Assembly (NCBI GenBank): GCA_020746105.1
Contig: CM036618.1
Coordinates: 117,443,161-117,507,160, forward strand
DNA length: 64,000 nt
Origin: Trogon surrucura
Taxonomy: Eukaryota > Chordata > Aves > Trogoniformes > Trogonidae
Direction of reading: 5' to 3'
Shown here: one piece after another, positions 49,301 through 61,300 of the stretch
Position numbering within the stretch: the first letter of the stretch is position 1
Layout of the letters: each line of letters begins with the position of its first letter
Position numbers and translations under genes: made by a program
The notes under the pieces: generated by a model
Told to the model about the DNA's origin: nothing
Database searches by the model: none
Seen by the model: only the letters and a program-made list of their open reading frames with translations

Positions 49301-52300
49301 TCCTCAAACAGGGAAACAGGCAAGAAAAAAAAAAAAAGCCATCTGACTGCAAAGAGAGACCAGGGCAGCTGAACTCCCACTGCAAAGCGCTGTGGGTAGG
49401 CTACAAGGCTAGGGTAGAACAGCATCTGACTTTCATAACACTTTTTTTTTTTCACTCGTTTCTTTTGCCCTTGCAGCTGAAGTCACCTTAAGAGCAGATT
49501 TCTTTTTTTTTTTTAGAAAAAAAGACCAAAAAAAATATAAATCTTTAGCTGAGCTGCACACTTCTTTAAATACAATAAGATCCTCTGAAAAAAATGACTC
49601 CAAAAAGCCCCATCACTGAATAACGTACTATTTGAACGTGTGTGCGCACAAGTCACTTAAAAAGTGTAACTATTTTGTCAAAAACTGGAAAGCTATCTAT
49701 CTCCCTTAAAAGTACTATTTCACTGTCTTAAAAGTACTATCTCGTAAGTACTTATTTCACTGTTTTATTCAGTACCTGAACAAAACAATTAAATGAAACA
49801 TCTGCCATATACCTGATGTTCCTCTCATCCACAAACCCACCTGCCCAGCGCTGAACACTTCATTTGAAATCAGAGGGCAGCTTCTGTGCTGGAGAAACAG
49901 ACCCTCCTACAGCTACTCAGGTCACTGGGAGTCAAAGTTTTTCCACACCAGGGGTGGTAGAATCATTCAGAAACAATTAACAAAGCAGTAAAAACGTACA
50001 CCGAGAAAGAAAAGGCCTTGTGGTTAGCTGCCCACACAAGACGAGCGTGAAATCTCTTTGTACTCTTTTTTTGCAGGCGTCAGCATTACAGTGTGCATTA
50101 TCCCCTTGGAAAACGGCGAAACACGAGCACCTCGTGTAGCTGCACAGAGGTACACAGAGCTGGGCAGAGATCAAGGAGCCCCAGCAGGCATTCCAGCTAG
50201 AAGTCTGTCAAAGGCAGAGACTGCAGAGCAGTGACATTTTGAGGAAAGGCAGAACTGCACCAGCCAGAGTAAAAAACCGTAACGCTAAGGTCCCGACTCC
50301 GTGAAAGGAGTTCGACAGAAGCTCGCGGCGATCTGCATCAACGGCGAGTTTCCTCGTGCAGGCTCTCCACCTGCCATCTCCAGCAGGGCTAGCCTCAGTT
50401 TGTTAACCTGACACTAATTTTCTAAAAATGTGATTTCTTTTCATGAGACCCGTATCGTTCACGACACAGGATGCTGGTCCACTCGCGGGAGGCAGTAAGT
50501 CACTCGGTACCCGGGCGATCGAGGGCAAGTACTCGGCAAACAAGACCAGCCAAACATTACCTTGGTGAGCAACAGAGAGTTCCACCCACGTCTGTTGACA
50601 GTTCTTGCGGTGTTAACGCTTGCCCAACAGAAGATCGAATGAAACGGGTCACCTCTACTCACATCACTTCCTTTTCATCCCTCAGACCGCGTCCATTTAC
50701 CAGAAGAATAAACGTTTCTAAAAAATGCCAGGATGGTTACGCTACTTGTAGAACGCCAGAAAATAGAAGGAAGGGCTCACGCTGCTGCTTACAGTAACCT
50801 CATAAAACTGATGGGAACTCTCTGCGATATCACAGAGTGCCAGACACGCTACTCCAATCCTCATAACCTATCTGAAACACGCACCCCCACACCCAAAGCG
50901 GCTCCTTTTTTAAGAAACAGATTAACAGCTGAAATATCTGAGGTTTTTCTCTGTCCAAAGATGAGTATTTTGGAACATCTGATCAGTAAACAGATCCACC
51001 GCTCTTGACTATGAGGAAAGCACATTATGGATTCTTTACTTTATGAAAAGGATACTCAGATCTTTGTTTAAAACCTAGCACCTAGATAAAGCAGGTGCAA
51101 AAAGTTAAAAATATGGAGAAGACAAATCTTAGATGTTCCGGTAAATATTTCTTTGGACCTTCTATGAGGTCCCAAAAATGTTTATGCAGAACATCCACTC
51201 ATGGTCACCCTCTCTGTTTATGCCACATTCATAAAATAAGAAAAGGACAAAACCGAATGTAAAACAAACAAACAAAGACAGAATTAAAAAAAAATAATAA
51301 ACCGAAACCAAAAGAAAACTGAGCTGCCAGCCTGGAAGGATGATAAGATGTTCACGGTCCTTCACTCTTCTTGAGAAACTCCCAGCTCCTCATTTCCCCA
51401 AAAGCCCGAAGAAGGAAAGCAGAAGTGGTTTCTGCACAGAGTCGCTGCCCCAAAAGAAGAAACGATACCCACAATTCCATTTCCCAACTTCTTCCCACTC
51501 AAAGTGCCAAAGGACAGGCCTACGGTCCGCTCTCTCCACTCTCCCTAGAGGCTCCTGACACTTCCCAGGCAAACAATATCCCTGTTCAACCTTGGAAATA
51601 CACATCCCGTTCTCCTCCCTTGAAGTCTGTGCTGTCGGCAGGAAGGCAAAATTCCTCCGTGCACACGCCAGACTCCTCCTACAAAGACAGACAGTGCTGG
51701 AGACACGGGGACACCCAGGACAAAGCCGGGCAAGTGGGATGGAGACGTGGAGCTGATTCTCAGGGTGCAGCCTTCGGACCTCGCTGCTGAGGCTGCCCAC
51801 ACGACGCACATCAGCTTTTGCCCAGGCAGCTGTAGATCTCCCGTCAATTAGCTCATTTTAGGCATTGTTCTCCTACCCGACGGAAGCACCATCCTGTGCC
51901 CAGAGGATTTCAAGGGAACTATAGCTTTTGTCTAGACTACAGTTTGGGAAAGAGTCACCCAGGCTCTCAGGCTAAATTAGTAATTACTGCAGCCACAACA
52001 ACAATTAACATACTGCAGTCAGGTTTTTTTAGTAAGAGCCCTTTTTCTTCGGCGCTCCAAAGCAGCTGTGGTTGCACGGGGCCACAGCTGCACACAAGTC
52101 CACAAGACAACTCCTCTTTCAGGACTCCACCAGAGAGGGTAGAGCTAAGGCAGGAAAGTGAGCACACCAGTCGCGCTTTAAAAACTCTCAAAAAACCCCA
52201 TGCACACACGAATCCACAGTCAAATAAATATTTCGATGTACCTGAAAACAGGTGCTTTACGTGTTTGGGTCATGCAATGTTATGTAACAGAAATTCTAAG

Positions 52301-52776
52301 TATCTAGAGAACAGAACAGAGAAGGAAAGAAGAATCAATAAAATGCCGAGACCAAACCTGGACAGGCAAAGTTGTTTTTTTTTTTGTTGAGAGAGCAATA
52401 TTTTATGGACATGGGTATTTCTCTCAACGGGTCATACTGCGTTTGGAAAAAAATACAGTAAGGAAAGGCAAGAAGCGACATTTGCCTACACATGTGATTT
52501 TAGGATCGTCTACAAGCTCAGGAACCATCGCAACCCTACGTGGTTTTTGGAACCAACGAATCCTTCGGTGCTTCACAACCTGGCTGCCATTAACACAGGT
52601 GCCAGCGTTAGAGAAAAACCCCAAACACTCGCTCGAAACATCAGTGCCCCTGTGCCAGCGCTGACCGGGCCCAACGAGTGCAACTGTGGCCGTACCTTAG
52701 CGAGAACACGCCGGGAGTATCTCCGGGAGGCTGTCGTCATATCTCTCCCCGTCACATCGTACGGAAAAGCGCCCGG

Positions 52777-52836
52777 TCTCAGAGCTTGGGGTCTCAGAGC
52801 TTGGGGTCTCAGAGCTTGGGGTCTCAGAGCTTGGGG
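52777..52836. repeat. 15-bp minisatellite, four perfect copies
   Basis: The unit tctcagagcttgggg repeats four times without a mismatch. It lies about 420 bp inside VPS54 intron 1, next to the CpG island. The 15-bp period keeps frames open, which explains the repeated LRAWG in one of the chance ORFs. Confidence 0.95.
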
Positions 52837-52999
52837 ATGGCGCGTCCCTGACCTGGAAGAGGAGAGAGCCCACATGAGAGAGCCTGGCCCAGCAGAGCCC
52901 GGCCCAGCACCCTCCCTGCCACCCCACACGCCCGACGCCCCCCTGCCCAGGCTGCCAACCATGCAAATACAAACCCTAAAACTGCGGGAAAAGGGGAGA

Positions 53000-53600
53000 A
53001 CCGGGCGGCTCCCCGCTCCCTCCCTCCCTCCCGCGCCTCGAAGTTGTGGCCCCTTCCCTCACGGCCTCCTCCCTCCCGACACGGCCCAGGCCGCCCCCCG
53101 GCCCTCCCCGCGCCGAGGGCCCGGGCCGCGGAGACAAAGGGCACCCGGGAAAATTCAACTTTCCCGGCCGCTCACCCGGGGAGCCCCCCCGGCCCGGCGG
53201 CGGGCGGAGGCGGGGAGGCACCTGCGGCGGCGGCGGGGAGCGGCCCGGAGCGTACCTGCGGCGCTGGGCGGGCGGCGCGGCCTAGCGCGGCGACACGTCG
53301 CTCCCCCCCGCGCAGGGCGGCGCAGGAAGCGGCCCGGGCGGCGGCGGCGGCAGCGGCAGCGACGGCGGCGGCGGTTGGGGCCGAGGCGCCGCCTCTCCCC
53401 GCCGCCCGGGGGAGGAGCCGCCGCCGCGGCCGGCGGAAGGGGCTGCCCCTGCCCGGCCGCGCTGGAGGCTGCGGTTCCGTGCCCTGGGGACGGGTGGTCG
53501 TGGTGGGCCGCTGCCGTCCCGGGGGACCGGGGACTCGGCGGTGTCCCACGGGCGAGGCGCGGCCGTGCGAGGGTCCCAGGTGCTCCAGAGCTGCCCGGGG
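53000..53600. promoter_or_regulatory. CpG island, VPS54 promoter
   Basis: The stretch is extremely GC-rich and dense in CG, with GC-box-like gaggcgggg and ccgcccggggg tracts and no TATA box. It lies upstream of VPS54 exon 2, where a housekeeping promoter is expected. Limits are judged by eye. Long plus- and minus-strand ORFs here come from the low stop-codon density of GC-rich DNA. Confidence 0.8.
53256..53420 (-). other. VPS54: Inferred non-coding exon 1 of VPS54
   Basis: VPS54 exon 2 begins with an acceptor, so an upstream exon is required. The best donor in the CpG island is GCCGCAG followed by gtacgc at 53255. Two others lie downstream: CAG/gtgcct at 53221 and CGG/gtgagc at 53175. The transcription start is not visible and the 53420 limit is a guess. 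Confidence 0.4.
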
Positions 53601-54140
53601 GGGCGCTGCAAGAGGCCCCAGGGCCAAGGTGCTGCCGTTTCTGAGGCTCCGCGGCTGCCCGAGGCTGCAGCGCCGTCGCTTGAGAGGCCCCGCGGCCATG
53701 AGGCTGCCGTGTGAGGGTCCCCACAAGTGCCCCAGAGCTGCCATGTGCGGGTCCCCACAAGTGCCCCAGAGCTGCCCTGTGAGGGTCCCCACAAGTGCCC
53801 CAGAGCTGCCCTGTGAGGGTCCCCACAAGTGCCCCAGAGCTGCCCTGTGGGGCTGCAGGAGGCCCCACGAGCAGCCGTGGCCAAGGTGCTGCCATTTCAG
53901 CAGCTTGAGAGGCCCCGCGGCCATGAGGCTGCCGTGTGAGGGTCCCCACAATGCCCCACAGCTACAGCAGCGCCATGCCGGGGTGTGAGAAGTCCCACAG
54001 GTGACCCAAAGCCAAAGTGCTGCCGTCTGGGAGGCCCCTCAAGTGCCCCGCTGCTACAGCACTGCCATCCCAGGGCGTGAGGGGCTCCAGGAGTGCCCCG
54101 CTGCCAAGGTGCCACCATCAAGGAGCGCACGAGGTCCCAA
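53565..54140. repeat. 34-bp GC-rich minisatellite upstream of VPS54
   Basis: Four near-identical 34-bp units (gtgagggtccccacaagtgc, then cccagagctgccct) fill 53711-53846. Degenerate units flank them, for example at 53565 and 53935. A perfect 49-bp block occurs at 53678-53726 and again at 53903-53951, so part of the array was duplicated as a 225-bp step. Further decayed gtgctgcc and aagtgccccgctgc motifs run to about 54140. The units lack stop codons in most frames, producing long false ORFs on both strands. Confidence 0.92.
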
Positions 54141-57100
54141 AAATACACCCAGCGGTGGCCCTGCCAGGGAGAGCAGGATCTCCTTGATGCCATGGAGGCC
54201 TCGTGGCTTCTCTCCGTGCAAGGGGTGAGAGGAGAGGGTGACTGCCAGCAGTCGGGCTCTGTGGCGGTGGCCACTCCTGCGCAGGTTTCGGTCACCACGG
54301 CCATGGGGACATCGTGCCTGCAGTCACGCTCAGAGACTTTTACCAGGCATCGTACCCAGCGATACCCTGGCTGGTAACTTCTTACTCTTATTTTAGGCTG
54401 TGATTCTTCATCAGGCCACAAAAGATGCTGAAATACAGGGAGATATTAGGACCCAATTAAGCAATGACAGCCACGTCTTAAACGCACTTAAATTCTCAGC
54501 CCTATTCCTGTGGCAGTCAACAAAAGGTATCAAAATACAGGGAGGCTCTGGTTAATTAATAGCAGTGATTGTATTTGTATAAATGAGCAGAAGCCCGTGA
54601 GCACGTGGCGATGGGCCACATAAACGTACGGATGTTGAAATCCACGGGTTCCCACCCTGGCTTGCAGCTCACCAACTCACTTCTGCATCTGCCCCTGTGC
54701 TGACACCAGACGGACTGATGTCACCCCGGCCAGGGTGAAGATTTTTTTTTTTCTCCTCGGTAGTCGATGTTGACAGACCTTTGTTGGGTCCAATTTGTTT
54801 TGCAGACTTTGAACCGATAAATCCCAAACAGCCGTCGCTGGGATCGGGTGCCGGAGAGCCACAGGCACTCTTCAGCGGCTTCCTGGAGAGATGTGTCTGA
54901 CCTGACCTGCGATCACCCTTTGGCTTGGGACGCTCCTTCGTCAGGCAGCAGGCTCCCGTCTTCAGCTTTGCTCTTGTCACCGATAAGACACCCATAACGA
55001 CCCAACCCCAGCTGCTCACACAGAAGGCTGAGCTTTTTGCAGAAGGCATACGCTGTAGATGCAGAAGAGAGACATGCACGCACACATAAGATAAATAAAT
55101 AGCAGGAAGAAAATACAAGAGAATTGTGGAGACACTTTGTTCCCCACACAACCCTGAATTAAGGACCTTATTTGCTTTGTTCCACACACTGTCTTGGAGA
55201 GGCCACTTATCGTGGTTGCGTTTCATTCCTACTGTCAGAGTTTGCAACACGGCAAAAGGCTGCATCAGGCTAAAGACATGCACTAGCATTGCTACCACGG
55301 GCTGCGAAAGGTTTGTCCCACAGGATAACCGGCTTTGGTAGATTTAAAGCGCAGACCCGTCAGCAAGCCAGCTGTCGTACACCCCACGGCAGAGGCTGTG
55401 GTTTCAGGCGTGTGGATGTTGTGCTCGCAGCGTGAGCCGGATGCCCCTGCGTCACTTCAAGGCCGAGTTTTGCTGCTGCCTTGCCTCCAGCAGCAAGACT
55501 GACACACGTAAGCCACACCTGTGTGTCACTGCTGGTGTCACACACCCAGGCTGCCATTTCCAGCGGGACTGCTCTCCCACCGCAAGTTAGCGCAGACTTG
55601 AACGCTACACTGAGTCACGGCTTTTGGATCCACACAAGAACCTCCTGGGTCACAACTGTCTGTGGGACCTGCTGTCCCACCGGCACACAGCTTTCTTCAG
55701 TCAGCTGTGAGCTCTGCAGACTGTAGGACGCTGCAGAAAGGAACACCCGAGAGGAGGAGGCGGGAGGATTTCACTAGTGTTTATCAATGCAACTGCAGCT
55801 TTCCTGCTTTTACTATTTAATTTCACTTTCTCAGGCCACCGCAGACCTGGATGCACCCGTGGGTGCCCAGGTTTGGGACTGTGAAATAGTAACGCCGTGG
55901 GTCACAAACAAGGATCTTAAGATGCCTACCTTGCGAATACTTCCCTCTTTCTTCGCTATCCGCACGGCCCCGGCTGCCCTGATGCTACGAAACCAAACTC
56001 CCTCATCCACAGTCCACACGGGAGCGCGTGAACACGGTGGGGATCAGTCACGGGCCCTTCCCCGAGACAGCCACAGCCTCGGCCCTAGTTGTGCAACATC
56101 ACAATTCAACGAGGACACGGGAAGCACCTTCAGCTCCCTGTTGTTTACAGTATGAGTATGGCTGTTTTCCAAGAAGCAGAACATCCCAGCCCTGTTTGGA
56201 AGTGGTCATTTCATGCCCAGGATGAGGTTTGGGTGCTTTTGCTGCTATTGTTGGTTCACCTTAACGCCCTAAAGCCGCGATGACCGGAGAGCGAAAACTG
56301 CTGCTCTGGATCGCAAGGCTTTTGCATCAGAGTATTCCTGGGAGTTTTTCCAATGTCTTTGTGGCTCGCAAGTCACACAGCATCAGAATTTTCATTGCAA
56401 AGCTTATTGAAAGCACAGCTTAACGTGCTCCTGTGTGGACCGAAGTGCTGGCTGCCGCTCACGTGTGCGTGACAGTGTGGGAGACGCTGACGTCAGCTGA
56501 AATAGCACCGTTAGCTGCTTTGCGTGTGAAACTGCAATGAAATCCCATCTCTTGCCTTACTGTGCGAGAGGTACCTGGTTTATACGACGAGTTTAAAGAG
56601 CAGAAAATGTGGTACTACCAGAAAGAAAGACGAGTTTAATATCACTGATACTTCATAACTGTCAGCTTCAGCATCCTGCGGTCATCAACCACCACTGCGG
56701 TGCTCTCTTTACATCCTTTACATCTTTCCTAGACATGCTTTAGAAAATAAAGATGTGCCTTCTCATGCTTAAAAATACCATCCTTAGCTTTCTGAGCTGC
56801 TGAAAATAATATCAGCTTGGCACAGCTCAAACAGCCTTTATTGGAAGCTGGAACAGGAAAAGCAGTAAAAAAATGTTGAATGCTTGTTAGACAGCCAATG
56901 GGAATTTCCCTCCAGCAACCTGCAAACGTCACCGACAGTATTTTCATAGTATCTTTTCTGCTACCTGGCAGAAATCTCTTTGTCCCCAACAGCCTCCGCT
57001 GTGCTCAGACTGCAGGCACACATCCGACACGCTCCTCATCAGGAAAACGTGGTTGCCAGGTTTTTAGTTTGGTTTTTTTTTTGCTCGGGGATCACATTAG

Positions 57101-58288
57101 TCGGAGTCTCTCTGTCTTGTAATCCCTAAAACACAACACAGTGGCAATAAACTGAGCGACGATGAGCATAACATAAAACCAATCACTGTCTATAGATCCA
57201 GACTGCAGAAAGACTGAGTCTGCAGAATTTACTCGCGTGGATAAAGCCAATGGAATCAGAGAGGCTGAGGGAGGGACAGAGGCTGCGTTAGCCCTGTCCT
57301 CCATTGCAGTTCCACTTGGTGTCCCTTGCTGTTGTCTTAGACAAACATCCTCAGCCACGTGGGGGCTGAGGATGGCATTCCTGCCTCGCTGCTCCCATCG
57401 TTGCTGCCAGCTGGCTGGGGCTGTCCCCACAGCTCCCGCAAACACTCCGGAGTGAGACTGGAAAATTTGGGTTTGCCCAAATCATGTTCGTTGTTTGTTT
57501 TCAGTAGCCTGACCTTCTGGAAAGGGACCTGGGAGTATCTACAAAACCACTTTCCACTGGCAAAGGGACAGATGGGAGGGGATGGGAAGGGAGGGGAAAG
57601 GCGAGAAGAAAGGTAATCCCCAGCAGAGAAGCAGCTGTGTGTGGTTATTAACTACAGCTGCTGTTTGCCAAGGGAAAGCCTCTCCCACAGCCTCGGTGGC
57701 AAACCAAGTTCCCCCTTTCCTGCCCTGTGAGTCAGCCTGAGGCTGAAGGCGGGGGCTGCAATGTGGATTCCGTTTTTTATGCCTCTCTCGGATGAATCAC
57801 GGGCTGATAACTCACCACTGCGATATGTCCAGTCCTGGTCCACAAAGAGCCGAGAGCCAGAGCCGCGTCTGGCTGCGCAGGACTGAACTCAGTGCTCAGC
57901 TGGTGAGGTTCAGAACTCCAGCCCCGAAGCATCTTCACCCAAGTCAGGGAGACATCCTGCCAGGTTAATCTCAGTCGATCTCTCAGACCGGTTTTAAAAA
58001 GAAATTCTGCATCACTCGCTTAGCACGAAATGACCTTTAAGTAGAGCTGGGCTTGCCCCTCAGTTGACATTTGCCCAGGATGTACTGATCTGGCTGAAAA
58101 CCTCAGGTCTGTGTTTTTCTTTCACCGAAGAGGTGGATTCAAATCCACAATATTTAATTGTGCCAGAGACACAGGGGAAAGCCACACCCTCAAAGCGACC
58201 TTTTAGCTGTGCGTCCTCCCACGACCTTTAATATTTTTCAGTTGCAGTCAGGAAAGTCTTGTTATCTGCTCACACAGGGAAAATAACA
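54141..58288. other. Intergenic stretch, no gene recognised
   Basis: Upstream of VPS54, this 4.1-kb stretch shows no exon I can assign. The longest open frame is 209 codons on the minus strand (54669-55298). It has mixed composition and no recognisable domain, and it is about what chance allows. A CRE and an E-box lie near 56.47 kb. Confidence 0.55.
56460..56495. promoter_or_regulatory. E-box and full CRE palindrome close together
   Basis: CACGTG at 56460-56465 and the full cAMP-response palindrome TGACGTCA at 56488-56495 are 22 bp apart. Both are consensus sites, but short motifs occur by chance. A role as an enhancer or distal promoter is inference. Confidence 0.3.
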
Positions 58289-58368
58289 AATTGTTTGATT
58301 TTCTACCTTAATTGTTTGATTTTCTACCTTAATTGTTTGATTTTCTACCTTGTTTGATTTTCTACCTT
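58289..58368. repeat. 21-bp tandem repeat
   Basis: The unit aattgtttgattttctacct plus a final t occurs three times without a mismatch, followed by a 17-bp partial copy lacking its first four bases. The uniform copies suggest recent expansion. Confidence 0.95.
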
Positions 58369-61300
58369 ACGCTTCATTGACGTTATCTCCAGGTTAAATG
58401 TTGTCACGGTTCTGCTGTATTTTGTATTAACAGCAAAGCCCTCTGTCACCCCTGGGAAGAATAACGCTACGTAATATTATTTGGATCAGAAGGAATGGGT
58501 GACAGATGTGCAGTTACCTCCTGCTGCTTGCTTTTTCTGACTGTCATCCTTTGGCTAAACACCACCAGTCTAGCCTGAGGTATCCCTTCCCCCCGAACTG
58601 TAGGATGCTCAGGGGGTGCTTTCTAGTGACTTTCAGAAGGTCCGAACCACAACAGACGTGCCCAGGGCACGCAGCGGGGCTGGTCCTGTGGGTTCCCGTA
58701 CTCACAGCAGAGTTCGGTGAGGAAAGTGTGAATCAGTCGGCCATAGTTCACTTGATATGTCGCCTGTCTAGCCCTTCGAGCACGACACACGGCCACGAAG
58801 TTTGTATTTATGGTAAGTCTTCTGGCTGTAGCATTTTGCGTATCTCTGCTTCCTACTGATTGCCAAGGGCCACGTCGTCTTTGCAGGTGAGCATGACTCA
58901 GCACCGCCTGCGTGTCACGGTGCCCGGTGACATAAAATGACAAACACCCTTATTCCTGTGCACGTGGGACATAGTCCTACAGAGAGGCTCTTGGGTAAGC
59001 AAGTCCAATCTCCAGCAGTTTTAGCCAGGAACATTTTTCTACTGCTACTTTTTCAGACACGTTAAGTAAAAACCAACAGAAATTCGACAGGTTTTTTTTC
59101 CCCGCACTCGCTCTGGTTCACGAGTCTTCTGTGGAGTCTTCCTGGAAAAGAAACAGGGGAAGCCACGGGTATTGTGACGCCGAAAATAAACAGTAAAAAG
59201 AACAAAGCAGCTTGACATTTTCCCAGATGCAAGAGACAATAAAAAGTAAGGAAATGCGTATATTAGTGTTCGGTGGCAGAGCTAGTAGCCAACGGTTGTA
59301 AAAGTTACCACTAGCAATGCCTGGGCTCCTTCCTTGCGATGCTGCGGTGTTCTAGAAAGCCCTTGCTTGCAGGGCCCTGGTACCACTTGCTTCCAGAAAC
59401 ATTCACGTAAAGCCTTTGCTCAAGCTTGTAGTACAAGCAAAAAAAAATGAACAAGGTATTGGGTTCCATAAGGAATATGAAGGGAAATAATGATTAAGTG
59501 TAGTTGGAGGGGCAGGTCCCCCAGGAATCCTGAGTGTAGTGGGTAATCTTGTCTCTAAAAGAGCAGCATGAAACATGATAGGAAAAGTTCTCCTTGGAGA
59601 AAGTGAGTGATATAAAAGAAGTATGTAAAACAGTGAACACTGCAGAGGAAGCACATGGAGAGTTTCTTCTCATCTTGTCTTCGGTGATCTGAAGGGATAC
59701 TAAGACTGAATTTTTCATGCCAACAGTAGGGAAACACCCCTGTGCCTTGTGTAAGTGGAGCGTGGTGCTCATTGTCACAAGAAACCCTGCAAGACAGGAG
59801 CTTGGAAAGATGCCGAATGGGGTAGCAGTTTTATAGGGCAAGACTCGTGGCTTTCAAAATTAATGCATGTGACAATTTTGAAGATGAATTTTAGCACGTG
59901 AACCGAATGCCAACTATGAGAGCTCGGAATCAGACTCAGGCAGAGAAAACAGACGACTGGCCCACCTCTGCGCTCGCAGGCTGCCACCCGCCGTGCTGCA
60001 CCCCTACTAAAGGCAGGACACGGGCAGGATGGGTGCCTGGTCTGACCCTGGAGGACAAGACCCACCTTTTCCTTCAGAGATGAGAATGAGCGGGGCCACT
60101 GCTGCACGCGAGTGCACACAAAGAGGCCTTCAGGGAGGGCAAGTGGCTGGACCAGAGTGGTGGGGTCAGTGGCTCTGTCTGTGGCAGTTTCTTTACAGAC
60201 TCCATCAAGACACTGTCACAACGTAAGGACAGCCTGTAAAACAGGGATGTCAGATCTCTCCCGCTGCTCCTAAATGATGCAGCGTTTACTCCTCCACGTC
60301 TGCAACGGCAGCACGCTGCAGATGTATCCACATTTAACCCAGTTTCTTCTCGGTACTGTCACTCTCCAGGAAAGAGGCTGCATAAAATTAAAAGCTCTTG
60401 CTTCTGTAATCTGGAGTGAGCACATCTCATCAGAGAGCAGCTTGTTCTGATGAAGTAGAGGCCATTAATACCTGAGTCATCAGGGGCTCTGGCTTTTTTA
60501 ATGTCAGCTTTCCAGGCTAGCTTTGCTACGAGCAGCGTTCCCTTTGAATTCGGCCGCTGCCACCCCGACATTACAAAAGGAGGGATTCTAGCGGGATGCT
60601 TTCAGGGAAGTGTAATGGGAAACAGCAACTCCAGTGTCGCCAACCATGGGCTCAAACAGGGCCTCACTTTTAAATTAACTGGTGACACGGGAGATTCTTC
60701 TGTTTGGCAACACGGAATCACTGTGTAAAGACCAGGTGTGTCTGATGCATATGGAACTCACCTATAGCATGTTCTTAAATCATCCACGGGGATTAAGATA
60801 CCTTATCAAATCCTCCAGCTTTGCTGGGTCTGTGTAAGGCTTCTCCTTTCGCAGCCTGGAGACTTTCTCTCTAATTCCGCTGCTCTTTGAGATACTCCTG
60901 AAGAAGTTTCTCACTTCTTTTTTCTGTCTACGTCACGTACTGGGTGTTTTCACCAGTATGGCCTGCACCTTCTTACAACTGACAAATATTTGTCTCTCTT
61001 TTATTGGCCTCTCTCTCTGTTTCTGTCCACTTCCAGCATTTAGGCTTGAGCGCCTCTCACCTCGAGGTGACCATCTCTTCAGCAATATTTGATGTTAGAC
61101 CTCCTGACCACTGCAACAAAACACAGGCAAAATGCAATTATTTCCCTTCCCAGACCTCGCTGTTTCCAACCATCCTGGTATCCCAGAAGCAGCAAAACAT
61201 CTTGATTTTACTGGACTTTAATGTACTAGGCACCGTCTGGCAGAGGGATGCACACATGCCTGCAAGGAGGGAGACAATACACAACCCAAATGTTTTACAA

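Larger units (their letters stand above)
42836..53255 (-). other. VPS54: VPS54 intron 1
   Basis: This 10.4-kb intron separates the inferred non-coding exon 1 from exon 2. It contains a CR1 fragment at 43.1 kb, poly(A) runs and a 15-bp tandem repeat near its 5' end. I recognise no internal gene. Open frames such as 43438-43965 and 51390-51809 occur on both strands and look like chance. Confidence 0.6.

Noticed and set aside
52547-53644. Plus-strand open frame of 365 codons across the VPS54 promoter
   Set aside because: It runs through the 15-bp repeat and the CpG island, is almost all Ala, Arg, Gly and Pro, and opposite-strand frames are equally open. Low stop density in GC-rich DNA explains it.
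53044-53988. Overlapping 200-314-codon frames on both strands
   Set aside because: They are products of the CpG island and the 34-bp minisatellite. The repeated residues (for example LTGQLWGTCGDPH) mirror the DNA repeat.
54669-55298. Minus-strand frame of 209 codons upstream of VPS54
   Set aside because: It has no recognisable domain and no supporting splice or promoter signals. A frame of this length is roughly what chance allows in 64 kb on both strands.
58130-58152. gtggattcaaatccac, resembling a tRNA T-arm
   Set aside because: No acceptor, D or anticodon arm can be placed around it. It is just a short palindrome.
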